A stretch of 64,000 nucleotides of DNA from Mesorhizobium sp. WSM3626 (GCF_000513935.1 NZ_AZUY01000022.1:1-64000), one strand, 5' to 3'. Counted from the first letter of the stretch, positions 20,430-29,596 are shown. The notes: a model not told the origin generated them from the sequence alone. Made by a program: numbers and translations.

Positions 20430-20618
20430 ATGAGCGACGGACCGTCCAAGCTTGCCGACGGCATGACGCTGGCACCGCGCGAGCGCGTCAGTGTGCTGGG
20501 GCATCTGTGCGAGCACAAGGGTTGCGCGAAGCATGCGGGCTTCGGTTTTGCCTGGCCGCGACGGGACCCGCACTGGTTCTGTTCGAACGCCGGGGACGAC
20601 GGTGAGCAATACCTGTAG
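20430..20618 (+). CDS. Small conserved hypothetical protein with Cys/His pairs
   Basis: 62 residues: MSDGPSKLADGMTLAPRERV, then HLCEHKGCAKHAGFGFA and PHWFCSN. The C-x4-C and a later Cys with nearby His could bind zinc, like other tiny Rhizobiales proteins with an HKGC motif. It overlaps nothing and is followed 11 bp later by the next ORF. Function unknown. Confidence 0.55.
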   Translation: MSDGPSKLADGMTLAPRERVSVLGHLCEHKGCAKHAGFGFAWPRRDPHWFCSNAGDDGEQYL

Positions 20619-20629
20619 GAGAACATGCC

Positions 20630-20905
20630 ATGCTTTACATGGATGAAAGCAACCAGGCTGAACTGAACGCAAACCTCACCCGCGACCGGCCGGAAATCGC
20701 GAAGACCGTAAGGCGCGTGTGCAAGTTGCTGAACAAGCTCTCACAAGACGGAGCGATTTACGCGCACGGCTGGGTAGGCGCGGAACTTATCAACAGCCTG
20801 GTCGATGACGAAGAGAAGGCCATCGAGTTGTCGCGGATCATCCAGCGACAGATCGAAAAAGAACTGCAATCCGTTCATGGCGCAGACGGTTCGCCGACCA
20901 ACTGA
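20630..20905 (+). CDS. Hypothetical helical protein
   Basis: 91 residues, mostly helical, with AKTVRRVCKLLNKLSQDGAI and ELSRIIQRQIEKELQSVHG. AGGAGAA lies just before the ATG. No family recognised. Its end overlaps the decayed SRAP gene on the other strand, so the last residues may be non-native. Confidence 0.5.
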   Translation: MLYMDESNQAELNANLTRDRPEIAKTVRRVCKLLNKLSQDGAIYAHGWVGAELINSLVDDEEKAIELSRIIQRQIEKELQSVHGADGSPTN

Positions 20906-20934
20906 GCTGGTTCAAACGTCGAACAAGTCGCTCG

Positions 20935-21109
20935 CCCGCGACCAATCTCATCAATGGTGTCGGGCGTGTTGTTGCGCGGCGAACCGACCTTGCTGTCGAT
21001 CGGCCACATCTTCATCAGATCGGACGGAAAGGGCTTCATCAGGCGAGGGTCGTGCTCCGGACCAACCCAGCGCATGTAATCGGAGCTCTCACCGGAGGGA
21101 TACCCCCGT
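20935..21109 (-). pseudogene. C-terminal fragment of an SRAP (YedK/HMCES-type) protein
   Basis: The minus strand reads SDYMRWVGPEHDPRLMKPFP, then SDLMKMWPIDSKVGSPRNN, the conserved end of SOS-response-associated peptidase proteins, which shield abasic sites in single-stranded DNA. The catalytic N-terminus (Cys2) and most of the domain are absent; the fragment abuts the resolvase remnant. Confidence 0.7.
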
Positions 21110-21113
21110 GCAG

Positions 21114-21625
21114 TTAATGAGCAGGAGCAACGCGCTTTGCCAGCTTCGCGAGTGTCGAGCGCGAGCAGTTGGTGGCCCTCGTGATGGTATTCCAGCTCTG
21201 TCCCTTGCGCAGCATGTCCACGATGGTCTCATTGCGCTGGGCGTCCTCGGGGCGACCCTTTCATCTTTCCCGTCAGCCTTCGCCTTAGCGATGCCCTGAG
21301 CCTGCCTGAGGCGGCGGTCGTCATAGTCCTTGCGGGCGATGGCGGCGAGCATGTCGAGCAGCATCCCGTCGATTGCGTCAAACATACGCCCGGTGAAGGC
21401 GTCCTCGGTCTTCATCATCATGTGCGAGGTCGTCAAGTCCAGCGCCACGACCTTGTCCTTGATCTCGTGCTTGAGCTGATCCCAATCCTTGTCCGATAGT
21501 CGGCTCAGGCGGTCGACCTGTTCAGTCAACAGGATGTCGCCCGGCTTGCTGTCCCTGAGTAACCGGAACAGCTCCGGCCTATGAAGCGAAGCGCCGCTCT
21601 CATTCTCGCTCACAGTCCGCCGACA
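21114..21625 (-). pseudogene. Serine recombinase/resolvase, truncated and frameshifted
   Basis: Reading leftward: SGASLHRPELFRLLRDSKPG, DILLTEQVDRLSRLSDKDW, then AFTGRMFDAIDGMLLDMLAA and RKDYDDRRLRQAQGIAKAKA, matching the C-terminal half of the resolvase catalytic domain and its long helix. Near 21255 the frame shifts into the DNA-binding hand (QRNETIVDMLRKGQSWNTI, then NCSRSTLAKLAKR, TAA at 21114-21116). The N-terminal part with the nucleophilic serine is missing, so it is inactive. Confidence 0.85.
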
Positions 21626-21898
21626 TCGAGGCAATCGCAGATGGAGATCGCCGATCGCCTTCGCCGCGTCGTCTGTGATGAACTTGGGGGAATGGTTGAT
21701 CTCAAGGAAAGCACCACCGCTGAATTGCGCAGGCAGGTTGCGGCCGCGTTCGCGACGGATTGAGGTCGTTCAATGGTCGATAATGTCATTCTGTCGGAGC
21801 GGGTCGCCTTCGGCATTAAGGGCGTCCCGCGGTTCGCCGGGAACTTCCCGTAGGGCAGTTAGTTTCACTCTACGGGAGCGGGCAATCAGGAGAATGTC

Positions 21899-22201
21899 AT
21901 GAGAATCTATCTGTCGAGTGCTGTTGCTTCTTTGGTCCTAATGGGCAGCGTTGGCGCGGCTTTCGCTGATGATGTCGTCGTACTCAAGCCAGAGGAACAA
22001 ACCATCGTTCGTGAATACGTTAAGAAAAAACCGCTGGCGTCCGTGAATCTGCTTGGCATCGAGTTGAAGCTTGGTTCGTCGGTTCCGGATAAAGTTGAAT
22101 TGAGGGAAGTTCCAAACATCAGATACAGGGTTGCCGTTATCAATGACCAGACTGTTTTGGTGGACCCCCAGACGCATCAGATTGTCGAGGTCCTGCACTA
22201 G
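21899..22201 (+). CDS. DUF1236 secreted protein
   Basis: 100 residues with a clear signal peptide (MRIYLSSAVASLVLMGSVGAAFA, cleavage near 23). The mature part matches the rhizobial DUF1236 type: EEQTIVREYVKKKP, PDKVELREVP, RYRVAVINDQTVLVDPQT and a VEVLH ending. Predicted periplasmic; function unknown, though one member type binds or senses envelope conditions only by conjecture. CAGGAGAA precedes the ATG and a strong terminator follows, so this is a complete single-gene unit. Confidence 0.88.
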   Translation: MRIYLSSAVASLVLMGSVGAAFADDVVVLKPEEQTIVREYVKKKPLASVNLLGIELKLGSSVPDKVELREVPNIRYRVAVINDQTVLVDPQTHQIVEVLH

Positions 22202-22230
22202 GCGGTCAGACGGTGCTGGCTTATGGATCA

Positions 22231-22270
22231 GACCCGCTCCAGAACGCTACGCGGAGCGGGTCCGTTTTTT
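22231..22270 (+). terminator. Rho-independent terminator of the DUF1236 gene
   Basis: GACCCGCTCC and GGAGCGGGTC form a perfect 10-bp stem, followed by CGTTTTTT. Confidence 0.92.
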
Positions 22271-22373
22271 CCTTCATCGCGGGGTTGCGGCTTACTTCCT
22301 GATGATCCAATCGACCAAGGCAATTTCGACCCGCTCGCACCCGGTGAACTCGTAGACTAAGCTGTGAGCTAGG

Positions 22374-22640
22374 TGTGAGCCTTCAGGAGGTTGTCCATTC
22401 GGCCCCGACCGAGAAAGCTGAGGTTGTCGAAGCTTCAGTGATTCTCGGAGGACCGAATGAACATCCACAAGAATGCCCGTCTGACGCCGTTGCGTCGAGA
22501 GGAGATGGCCCGCGACGTTGTTGAAGGCCGTCTTTCCAAAACTTCATCGCTACAATTGGCACCGGCCACACGGCAGCTTAAAATCAAGACCCCTATCAGC
22601 CGCCTCGGGCTAACCAAGGACAACCTTTTGAGGCTCCACA
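22374..22640 (+). mobile_element. 267-bp internally deleted IS481-family element with TSD
   Basis: Ends TGTGAGCCTTC and GAGGCTCCACA form imperfect inverted repeats, both followed inward by GGTTGTCC. GCTAGG is duplicated on both sides (22368-22373, 22641-22646). Inside, an ORF beginning at 22457 starts with the IS481 transposase N-terminus (MNIHKNARLTPLRREEMA) and, after a deletion, continues into its usual C-terminus (KTPISRLGLTKDNLLRLHS). It therefore keeps both ends and has lost the DDE core: a non-autonomous, MITE-like derivative. Confidence 0.85.
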
Positions 22641-22918
22641 GCTAGGTCGCGCCATTGACTCTCCGGTGCCTTCATTTCCAAGACTAAGTCCTGAAAGGGC
22701 TTGCGCAGAATGTCGGCACCGAATGCGGACACGCGGTGCTGTTCAACGTCTCCGTGCGTTTGCAGGCTGCCGGAACGCTTTTGACCGGTAGCACGAGCCG
22801 TAGCACCTGCGGAATGAAGGAGCGGCGGCGGCCGAGACCGTGGTGCGCGCAGCTTTTCGCTGCAGGGCGCGCACCGCTGGAGGCGGCCATGGCCAGTCAG
22901 AGTTTCTCTAGAATGTGA

Positions 22919-23165
22919 ATGTTCACAACCCATTCCGGAGAGACCGACCATGACCATTTCAGATTCTACACCCGCCGGCGCGGTGCTGGTAGCGATCGAT
23001 ATCGCCAAGGTTCGGCCTCGGCCTGCGTCAGATCTTCACCAGGCCATACATGCCCAAGACCAACGGCAAGGCGGAGCGCTCATCCAAGCCTGCGCGAATG
23101 GGCTTATGCTCGAGCCTACAACACTTCTCATGAACGCACCGCAGAACTGCCACGATGGCTGCCTC
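22919..23165 (+). mobile_element. Chimeric relic of IS110 and IS481 transposases
   Basis: From 22950 the frame reads MTISDSTPAGAVLVAIDIAK, a typical IS110-type transposase start with its RuvC-like VAIDIAK motif. At ~23005 it passes into the C-terminal region of an IS481 transposase (FTRPYMPKTNGKAER, then across a frameshift REWAYARAYNTSHERTAEL). Neither is complete. The two relics were joined by insertion or deletion. Confidence 0.75.
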
Positions 23166-23315
23166 GTCTATCTTGCGCTGGCGAAGCCGTTTTAGAATTT
23201 CGCGTGATGCTGCGATGGCACGCCGGGATTGATCCATATCGCGGCGAAAGGCGACGCGTCCAGCGAGAGACCCTTGCCGTAGCATGAAGCTGGTTTCAAT
23301 AGCTGCCTGCGCCAT

Positions 23316-23636
23316 CTCTGTATGGCTTTCAACCACAACTAGCTCCCAATTAGGCTAAGAGGTTAGGGACTCCTTCTTTCTAGGACGGGTCTCCAAGCGG
23401 TTCAATGTCGGTTTAATGCCAATCGGGTGAGGCCCAGCGGCCGGTGATGAGCGGCACGGCTCGCGTTCTGAAGAGGACGACCCGGCTGCCCACGGGTGGC
23501 GTTCTCTCTGGAATAACGCTTGGCCCGCACCGCTTCTCTCGGTACCAAACCGTACGCGTAAGGGCAGATGAGGAACAATCGCCGCACCTCCATGCTCGGG
23601 GTCATGGCGCTCTATTATGGCGTTCCGTGTGGAACT
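23316..23636. other. Gap without a gene
   Basis: About 320 bases between the copy-B gene start and the tRNA remnant. No protein-like frame or clear hairpin was seen. Confidence 0.5.
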
Positions 23637-23685
23637 TGGGCTCCCCGGGCCGGATTCGGGCCAGCGACCAACCGGTTAAACAGTC
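23637..23685 (-). other. Degenerate 3-prime half of tRNA-Asn (attachment-site-like)
   Basis: Read on the minus strand: the anticodon-stem region GACTGTTTAACC, the variable region GGTTGGTCGC, the T arm CTGGCCCGAATCC and the acceptor CCCGGGGAGCCCA. This follows the rhizobial tRNA-Asn(GTT) layout from the anticodon to the end, but the anticodon loop has an extra T, the T loop reads CCCGAAT instead of TTCGAAT, and the end is CCCA. No 5-prime half is present. A 3-prime tRNA fragment beside an element core is the usual footprint of tRNA-targeted integration. Confidence 0.6.
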
Positions 23686-24879
23686 CTATGGAAGGGCCGG
23701 CATCTCCCCGTCACCGACCCGCCAGGTCCAGGCACCCATCTCCGGTCGATCCGCAATCATCTCCTGCAGCGAAACCTCGAAAGCTTCGTCCGCTCCGGCC
23801 GGGACGACAAAGAGCGCGATTGCTTCGTTCCTGTTCTGGAGCAATGCGTTGGCGATCGGCTGGTCGGGTTGCAGGTCGTAGCGCAATCCCTTTACGCTCT
23901 TCTCGCGAAGACGGGCAAGCGCGTCGATGAGCCGCTTTTCAGGGACCGTCTCGTAAGGAATCCAGTTCTCGGACACGACCATCAACGCGATCTCCTCGAC
24001 AATGGCGAGGCCGGCCGAATTCACTCCGAACGTCGCGATAGCCAAGAGATGTGAGCTCGAGTCCGCTCCCCACAGCGACAATTCTCTCTCGAAGCGTGCC
24101 TGCAAACGCCGATGCATTGCGTCGTCGATGATGAAGGGCAAACCGGGCAAATGCCTGATCACAAGCTTCTGACCCGAACGGGCGGGCACGATCTCCTTCA
24201 CTTCGCCGACCAGGACCAGCAACTTTCGTGGACCGGATTTTGGCGGTAACGCCGGAGCAAGAACCGTGTTGCGACGCAGTTCGATCGCTTCCTTGTTCTC
24301 GGCCCGAAACGGCTCGGGCACGAACAGAATATCGGCGAGCGGTCCGCCCCTCACCGTCATTTGACCGGCAGCCTCGAGAAGATGCCAGCGGACATTCCAC
24401 CAATGTCGCTTGCCGGCCCATCTGGATGTCCAGACCGTCAATTCGGCCTCGTGCCAGAGATAGTGAAGGAGGCCACGCAGTGACATCCTCCTCGGATTTC
24501 CGGCCACGCTGGCGGCGTTCTGGCCAGCAGGCATGGACGCCGCCCGACTTCCCATCTTCGACAGGCTGAAATCCAGCTTCAGCGCCGCCATGCCGTTTTG
24601 CGGATCGACCTGGATCGCGCTGCCCATCAACGCGCCGAGCCCGGACAATTCGTAAGGCGATTCATAAGAATCGCAGGAAGAATCGTGCCCGCCGCCGCTG
24701 AGCGGCATGCGCTTGATCAGATGCAGGTCACCGATGCGGGCGACGTACATCGGGAAGCCCGGCTCGCGGCACAGGCATAGTGGACGCTCCCTGCGGGCAT
24801 AGGCGTTCCCAAGCGCCGCCTGCAGATCAGGCGCCCCTTCCTCGAAGACCTCACTGCCAATTCTAAACCGTCGCATCAC
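23686..24879 (-). CDS. DUF1173 family protein
   Basis: 397 residues. Matches the DUF1173 plasmid family: N-terminal RERPLCLCREPGFPMYVARI with a Cys pair, GGGHDSSCDSYESP (further Cys/His, possible zinc site), the central GLLHYLWHEAELTVWTSRW, and WWNVRWHLLEAA. The function is unknown; the family travels with the parB-like, methyltransferase-helicase and Toprim genes on rhizobial plasmids. Its TAG stop directly abuts the tRNA remnant, so the last residues may have been set by the integration junction. It is divergent from the helicase gene. Confidence 0.85.
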   Translation of the reverse strand: MMRRFRIGSEVFEEGAPDLQAALGNAYARRERPLCLCREPGFPMYVARIGDLHLIKRMPLSGGGHDSSCDSYESPYELSGLGALMGSAIQVDPQNGMAALKLDFSLSKMGSRAASMPAGQNAASVAGNPRRMSLRGLLHYLWHEAELTVWTSRWAGKRHWWNVRWHLLEAAGQMTVRGGPLADILFVPEPFRAENKEAIELRRNTVLAPALPPKSGPRKLLVLVGEVKEIVPARSGQKLVIRHLPGLPFIIDDAMHRRLQARFERELSLWGADSSSHLLAIATFGVNSAGLAIVEEIALMVVSENWIPYETVPEKRLIDALARLREKSVKGLRYDLQPDQPIANALLQNRNEAIALFVVPAGADEAFEVSLQEMIADRPEMGAWTWRVGDGEMPALP

Positions 24880-25057
24880 CTCGCAGCTCCAGGTCGCCGC
24901 CGCATCCTATGTGCACATTGAAGTCATGGCTTTTCGCTGAGCGCAACCGTTTGATGGACCGACGCCAGAGGGAGAGGGGAGTCGGGAGGAGTGCGGCCCG
25001 GCCGGCGCGGAGAGAGTGCCGGCGCGGGGCCATTCCCCTCTCGCAAAGGACATCTCC

Positions 25058-28000
25058 ATGAACATCGTTTCGACCACATCCGACGTTGCCCGAACGGCCG
25101 CTCCCCTCGGCACGCGGGCACCCGCTGCCAGCGACAGAGCCCAGGTGATCTTTCAGGCGGCGTTGCTGCTTCTACCTTTCCTAGAGCAGGGCAAGCCAGT
25201 CACCACCGCCGCGCTCCGCACCGCCATGACGGACAGCTTCGGCGGCACGGACGCACAGGGCTTCTGGGTCTGGAAGGACGCCTATGAAGCGCTCGAAGCG
25301 GCCCAGGTGCTGTTCCTGCGCCGCTTCGGATCGGCGATCCTGTCCCGGTCGACTACGCCGCAGGCGACCTTGGCGATGATGAAGCGGATCGCCAAGCTCA
25401 TTCCCACCCATACGCGACGGACGGACGAGAGCCAGGCCATGCAGCAACTCTCCACACCACTGCCACTTGCCTTCGTTGCCGCGCATGCCGCTGCAATCAG
25501 CTCGTCAGACCTCGTTCTCGAACCCTCGGCCGGCACCGGCCTGCTCGCCGTCCATGCCGAGATCGCGCGGGCCACGCTCGTGCTCAACGAGCTTGCCGCG
25601 ACGCGCGGCGATCTTCTCGGCCGGATGTTTCCGCGAGTCCCCGTCTCCCGGCACGATGCAGCCCATATCGACGATCGTCTCGATACCGCCATCGAGCCGT
25701 CCGTCGTGCTGATGAATCCGCCATTTACGGTCGGCGCCTATGTCGACGGCCATGTCGCCGATGCCGCGTGGCGGCATCTTTCGTCCGCATTCGCGCGTCT
25801 GCGTCCAGGCGGCCGTCTTGTCGCCATCACCGGCACCGGCCTGTCTCCCGAAAATCCCAAATGGCGGGCAGCCTTCGAACGGTTGCAGCAGCTGGGCACC
25901 GTCGTCTTCACCGAGGCGATCGACGGCCATGTCTATGCCCGCCATGGCACGACCGCCGAAACCCGGCTGACAGTCATCGACAAGATACCGGCCGCCGATC
26001 CGTCGCGTTTCGTCGCGTCGCCGGGCAGGGCGTCCGACGTCGATACGCTACTCTCCTGCATCATGGATCTGCCGCCCCGGACAGCGGACGGCCTTCCGGA
26101 CTCGACCGACGCTCTGTCGAACGGGATCCTGCGCAATGCCGCCACGCACATGGCCGGTCGGCCCACGGCAGTAGCTGCACCCACGTCCGCAACATCGTTT
26201 GCACCAAAGGTTGTCCGACCGGCTCGCCCCGTTGCAAGGGCAACGCTCAGCCACCCGGCTCTTGCGAGCAGCGCCGCGGCGCTGCCCCTGACCTACGAGC
26301 TTCGCGAGTGGATGCCGGAGGAGAGTGGAAGTCTCACCGACAAGATCTACGACCCTTACGCCCTTCAGTCGATCCACATTCCCCGTGCAAAGCCGCATCC
26401 GACGCCGCTGGTCCAGTCGGCCGCCATGGCCGCGGTCGCGCCGCCGAAGCCTTCCTACCGGCCCCTTATGCCTGACGCGATCGTCGACGAGGGCTTGCTG
26501 TCGGACGCCCAGCTCGAAAGCGTGATCTATGCCGGGGAAGCGCATTCCGGTCATCTCGCCGGCGCCTGGACGGTTGACGAGACCTATGATGTAGTCTCGG
26601 CCGCTCCAGAAGGTGCTGCGAGCGCGGTTCGCTTCCGCCGAGGATGGTTTTTGGGTGACGGCACCGGCTGCGGCAAAGGACGACAGGTCGCCGGCATCAT
26701 ACTCGACAACTGGCTGCAGGGCCGCCGCCGCGCGATTTGGATTTCCAAATCAGACAAGCTGCTGGAAGATGCCCAGCGCGATTGGGCCGCACTCGGCCAG
26801 GAGAAACTCCTGGTCCAACCCTTGTCCCGTTATCGGCAGGGCACGCCGATCCGCCTTGCCGAAGGCATCCTCTTCACCACCTACGCAACCCTGCGCTCCC
26901 AGGAACGCGACGGCAAGAAGTCGCGGATCGCGCAGATCCTCGACTGGGTCGGACAAGAGGCGAGGAGGGCCGAAGGCCAGACGGGGAACGAAGAAAACCC
27001 GGCGAGGAGGGCCGACGGCCCGACGGGGACCAAACGGTCTTTCGATGGAGTCATCATCTTCGATGAGGCGCATGCCATGGCCAACGCCGCAGGCCGAAAA
27101 AGCGAACGCGGCGACGTGGCACCCTCGCAGCAGGGCAAAGCCGGCCTGCGCCTGCAGCATGCGTTGCCAGACGCCCGCATCGTCTACGTCTCGGCGACCG
27201 GTGCAACCGCGGTTGAAAACCTCGCCTATGCGCAGCGCCTCGGCATCTGGGGCAGCGAGGATTTTCCGTTCGCCAACCGTGCCGAGTTCGTGGCCGCGAT
27301 CGAGGACGGCGGTGTCGCGGCGATGGAGGTCCTTGCCCGCGATCTCAAGTCGCTCGGCCTCTATACGGCGCGTTCGCTTTCCTATGACGGTGTCGAATAT
27401 GACCTGCTCGAGCACGAACTGACCCCGGAGCAGATCCGTATCTACAACGCCTATGCGGACGCCTTCCAGGTCATTCACAACAACCTGACCGCAGCACTGG
27501 AGGCGGCCAACATCACCGGCGGGACCGCCACGCTGAACCGCAACGCAAAGGCTGCGGCGCGCTCAGCCTTCGAGAGCACTAAGCAACGCTTCTTCAACCA
27601 TCTCATCACCTCGATGATGACGCCGACGCTGATCGACGCGATCGAGCAAGACCGTACCGATGGTCATTCGGCGGTCGTGCAGATCGTCTCAACCGGAGAG
27701 GCGCTGATGGAGCGCCGGCTTGCCGAGATCCCGACCGAGGAATGGTCGGATCTCCATGTCGACGTGACGCCGCGCGAGTATGTCGGCGGATATTTGATGC
27801 ATTCCTTCCCGACGCAGCTGTTCGAGGAATATTCGGACGCAGACGGGAACGTTTATTCGCGACCCGCGCATGATGAGGATGGCAACTCTGTTCAATGCCG
27901 GGAAGCCGTACGCCGGCGTGACGAGATGATCGAAAAGCTTGCGTCGCTGCCGCCGGTCGGCAGCGCCCTAGACCAGATCATCCACCACTTCGGCACTGAC

Positions 28001-29596
28001 AGCGTTGCCGAGGTGACGGGCCGCTCGCGCCGCATCGTCAGGAAGGCCGGCCGCGACGGTGTCGACCGGCTTGCTGTCGAGAACCGTCCGGGCTCGGCCA
28101 ATCTTGCCGAGACCCAAAGCTTCATGGACGACGACAAAAGCGTGCTTATCTTTTCAGACGCCGGCGGCACAGGGCGCTCCTATCACGCCGATCTCGGTGT
28201 CAGGAACCAGAGGCTGCGCAAGCACTATCTGCTCGAAGCCGGCTGGCGCGCCGACAACGCCATCCAGGGTCTCGGCCGGACCCACCGCACAAATCAGAAG
28301 CAACCGCCGCTGTTCCGGCCCATGGCCGCCAATGTGAAGGCAGGCAAGCGGTTTTTATCGACTATCGCGCGGCGGCTCGACACGTTGGGTGCGATCACAC
28401 GCGGCCAGCGCCAGACCGGCGGGGCAGGGCTGTTCCGGTCCGAGGACAATCTGGAAAGCCCCTACGCCCGCGCGGCGCTACGCCAATTCTACTGGCTGCT
28501 CCACCAGGGTAAGATCGAAGGCTGCTCGCTCACGACCTTCGAGACGGTCACCGGCCTGTCGCTGACCACCGACGAGGGCGGGTTGCGCGACGAACTGCCG
28601 CCGATCACAACCTGGCTCAATCGGCTGCTGGCGTTGCGCATCGAAACGCAGAACCTGTTGTTCGAGGTGTTCGAGCAGTTGATGGCGGGAAGAATAGAGG
28701 GCGCCATCGCCGCCGGGACCTATGACAAGGGTCTGGAGACGATCACAGCCGAGAGCATCGTCGTCACCGAACGCCGAACCGTCTACACACACCCGGTCTC
28801 GGGCGCGCAGTCGCATGTGCTGACCGTCGCGCGCAAAGACCGCATCCGGCCGCTCGGTCTCATTGATGCGCTGACGATTGCGCGAGCGGAGTCCCAATCG
28901 GTTTTGCTCGTCAACTCACGCTCGAGCCGCGCGGCCATACAGCTTACGACGGCGAGCTTGATGCTGGACGATGGAACCGTCGAGCATCGCGTGCGCCTGC
29001 TGCGGCCGACCGACGAACTGCGTTTCGGACTCGACGCCCTTGCCGAAACGCGCTGGCAGCCGGCTGACCGAAAACTGTTCTGCGAGATGTGGGAAGCCGA
29101 AGTGGCGGCCGTCCCGGAGTTCACAACCAGTACCTTCCACATCGTCGCAGGGCTCCTCCTGCCGATCTGGCGGCGGTTGCCTGACGACGATTGCCGGGTT
29201 TACCGCATCCAGACGGACGCCGGCGAGCGCATCATCGGCCGTCATATCGCGCCAACGCTGGTCGCGACCATGTACCGCAATCTTGGTCTCGATGATGTGC
29301 CAACGCTCGCGCCGGAGGAAGCGTGGACCGGCCTGATTGAGGGCCGGATCGGGCTGCAGCTTGCCGATGGCCTGATCCTGCGCCGCAGCCGCGTCATGCA
29401 CGACTACCGTGTCGAGCTGATCGGCTTCACCGACGCAATGGTGCCGCGGCTGAAGGCGCTCGGACTGATTTCCGAGATCATCTCCTGGAAGCTCCGGCTG
29501 TTCATCCCGATTGCCACGCAAGGGCCCGCCATCCTCGCCTTGCTCCTCGACCGCCATACGCTGGTCGGCGTCACTGACCGTACCGCAGCGGCTTGA
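25058..29596 (+). CDS. Methyltransferase - strawberry-notch-type helicase fusion
   Basis: 1512 residues; ATG at 25058 with AAAGGAC upstream. An N-terminal class I methyltransferase-like domain holds LEPSAGTGLLA (residue ~152, SAM-binding) and MNPPFTVG (~218, the NPPF motif of adenine/amino methyltransferases). The helicase follows: Walker A GDGTGCGKGRQ (~533), DEAH box (~668), FSDAGGTGRSYHAD and the arginine-finger region QGLGRTHRTNQ (~1071), as in SNO/strawberry-notch proteins. The C-terminal 400 residues are plasmid-family specific. It probably remodels or modifies element DNA; proven roles are lacking. Two small tandem repeats interrupt the helicase part. Confidence 0.9.
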   Translation: MNIVSTTSDVARTAAPLGTRAPAASDRAQVIFQAALLLLPFLEQGKPVTTAALRTAMTDSFGGTDAQGFWVWKDAYEALEAAQVLFLRRFGSAILSRSTTPQATLAMMKRIAKLIPTHTRRTDESQAMQQLSTPLPLAFVAAHAAAISSSDLVLEPSAGTGLLAVHAEIARATLVLNELAATRGDLLGRMFPRVPVSRHDAAHIDDRLDTAIEPSVVLMNPPFTVGAYVDGHVADAAWRHLSSAFARLRPGGRLVAITGTGLSPENPKWRAAFERLQQLGTVVFTEAIDGHVYARHGTTAETRLTVIDKIPAADPSRFVASPGRASDVDTLLSCIMDLPPRTADGLPDSTDALSNGILRNAATHMAGRPTAVAAPTSATSFAPKVVRPARPVARATLSHPALASSAAALPLTYELREWMPEESGSLTDKIYDPYALQSIHIPRAKPHPTPLVQSAAMAAVAPPKPSYRPLMPDAIVDEGLLSDAQLESVIYAGEAHSGHLAGAWTVDETYDVVSAAPEGAASAVRFRRGWFLGDGTGCGKGRQVAGIILDNWLQGRRRAIWISKSDKLLEDAQRDWAALGQEKLLVQPLSRYRQGTPIRLAEGILFTTYATLRSQERDGKKSRIAQILDWVGQEARRAEGQTGNEENPARRADGPTGTKRSFDGVIIFDEAHAMANAAGRKSERGDVAPSQQGKAGLRLQHALPDARIVYVSATGATAVENLAYAQRLGIWGSEDFPFANRAEFVAAIEDGGVAAMEVLARDLKSLGLYTARSLSYDGVEYDLLEHELTPEQIRIYNAYADAFQVIHNNLTAALEAANITGGTATLNRNAKAAARSAFESTKQRFFNHLITSMMTPTLIDAIEQDRTDGHSAVVQIVSTGEALMERRLAEIPTEEWSDLHVDVTPREYVGGYLMHSFPTQLFEEYSDADGNVYSRPAHDEDGNSVQCREAVRRRDEMIEKLASLPPVGSALDQIIHHFGTDSVAEVTGRSRRIVRKAGRDGVDRLAVENRPGSANLAETQSFMDDDKSVLIFSDAGGTGRSYHADLGVRNQRLRKHYLLEAGWRADNAIQGLGRTHRTNQKQPPLFRPMAANVKAGKRFLSTIARRLDTLGAITRGQRQTGGAGLFRSEDNLESPYARAALRQFYWLLHQGKIEGCSLTTFETVTGLSLTTDEGGLRDELPPITTWLNRLLALRIETQNLLFEVFEQLMAGRIEGAIAAGTYDKGLETITAESIVVTERRTVYTHPVSGAQSHVLTVARKDRIRPLGLIDALTIARAESQSVLLVNSRSSRAAIQLTTASLMLDDGTVEHRVRLLRPTDELRFGLDALAETRWQPADRKLFCEMWEAEVAAVPEFTTSTFHIVAGLLLPIWRRLPDDDCRVYRIQTDAGERIIGRHIAPTLVATMYRNLGLDDVPTLAPEEAWTGLIEGRIGLQLADGLILRRSRVMHDYRVELIGFTDAMVPRLKALGLISEIISWKLRLFIPIATQGPAILALLLDRHTLVGVTDRTAAA
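26959..27031 (+). repeat. Two 31-bp direct repeats inside the helicase gene
   Basis: Copies at 26959-26989 and 27001-27031 (period 42) begin GGCGAGGAGGGCCGA and carry GACGGGGA near their ends; each also contains a small GGCC palindrome. In frame they add two Ala-Arg-Arg-Ala-rich 14-residue units just before the DEAH box. Confidence 0.8.

Larger units (their letters stand above)
22292..23315 (-). pseudogene. Conserved hypothetical gene, copy B, interrupted twice by IS relics
   Basis: The N-terminal part reads leftward from the ATG at 23315 (MAQAAIETSFMLRQGS, then RRAIAASREILKRLRQRKID). It is cut by an IS110/IS481 remnant, resumes near 22760 as EQHRVSAFGADILRKPFQDL, is cut again by the 267-bp IS481 derivative, and ends HSLVYEFTGCERVEIALVDW to a TAA at 22292-22294. 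Removing the small element and one target copy restores the frame exactly. It is the same family as 2222-2505. Function unknown. Confidence 0.65.
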
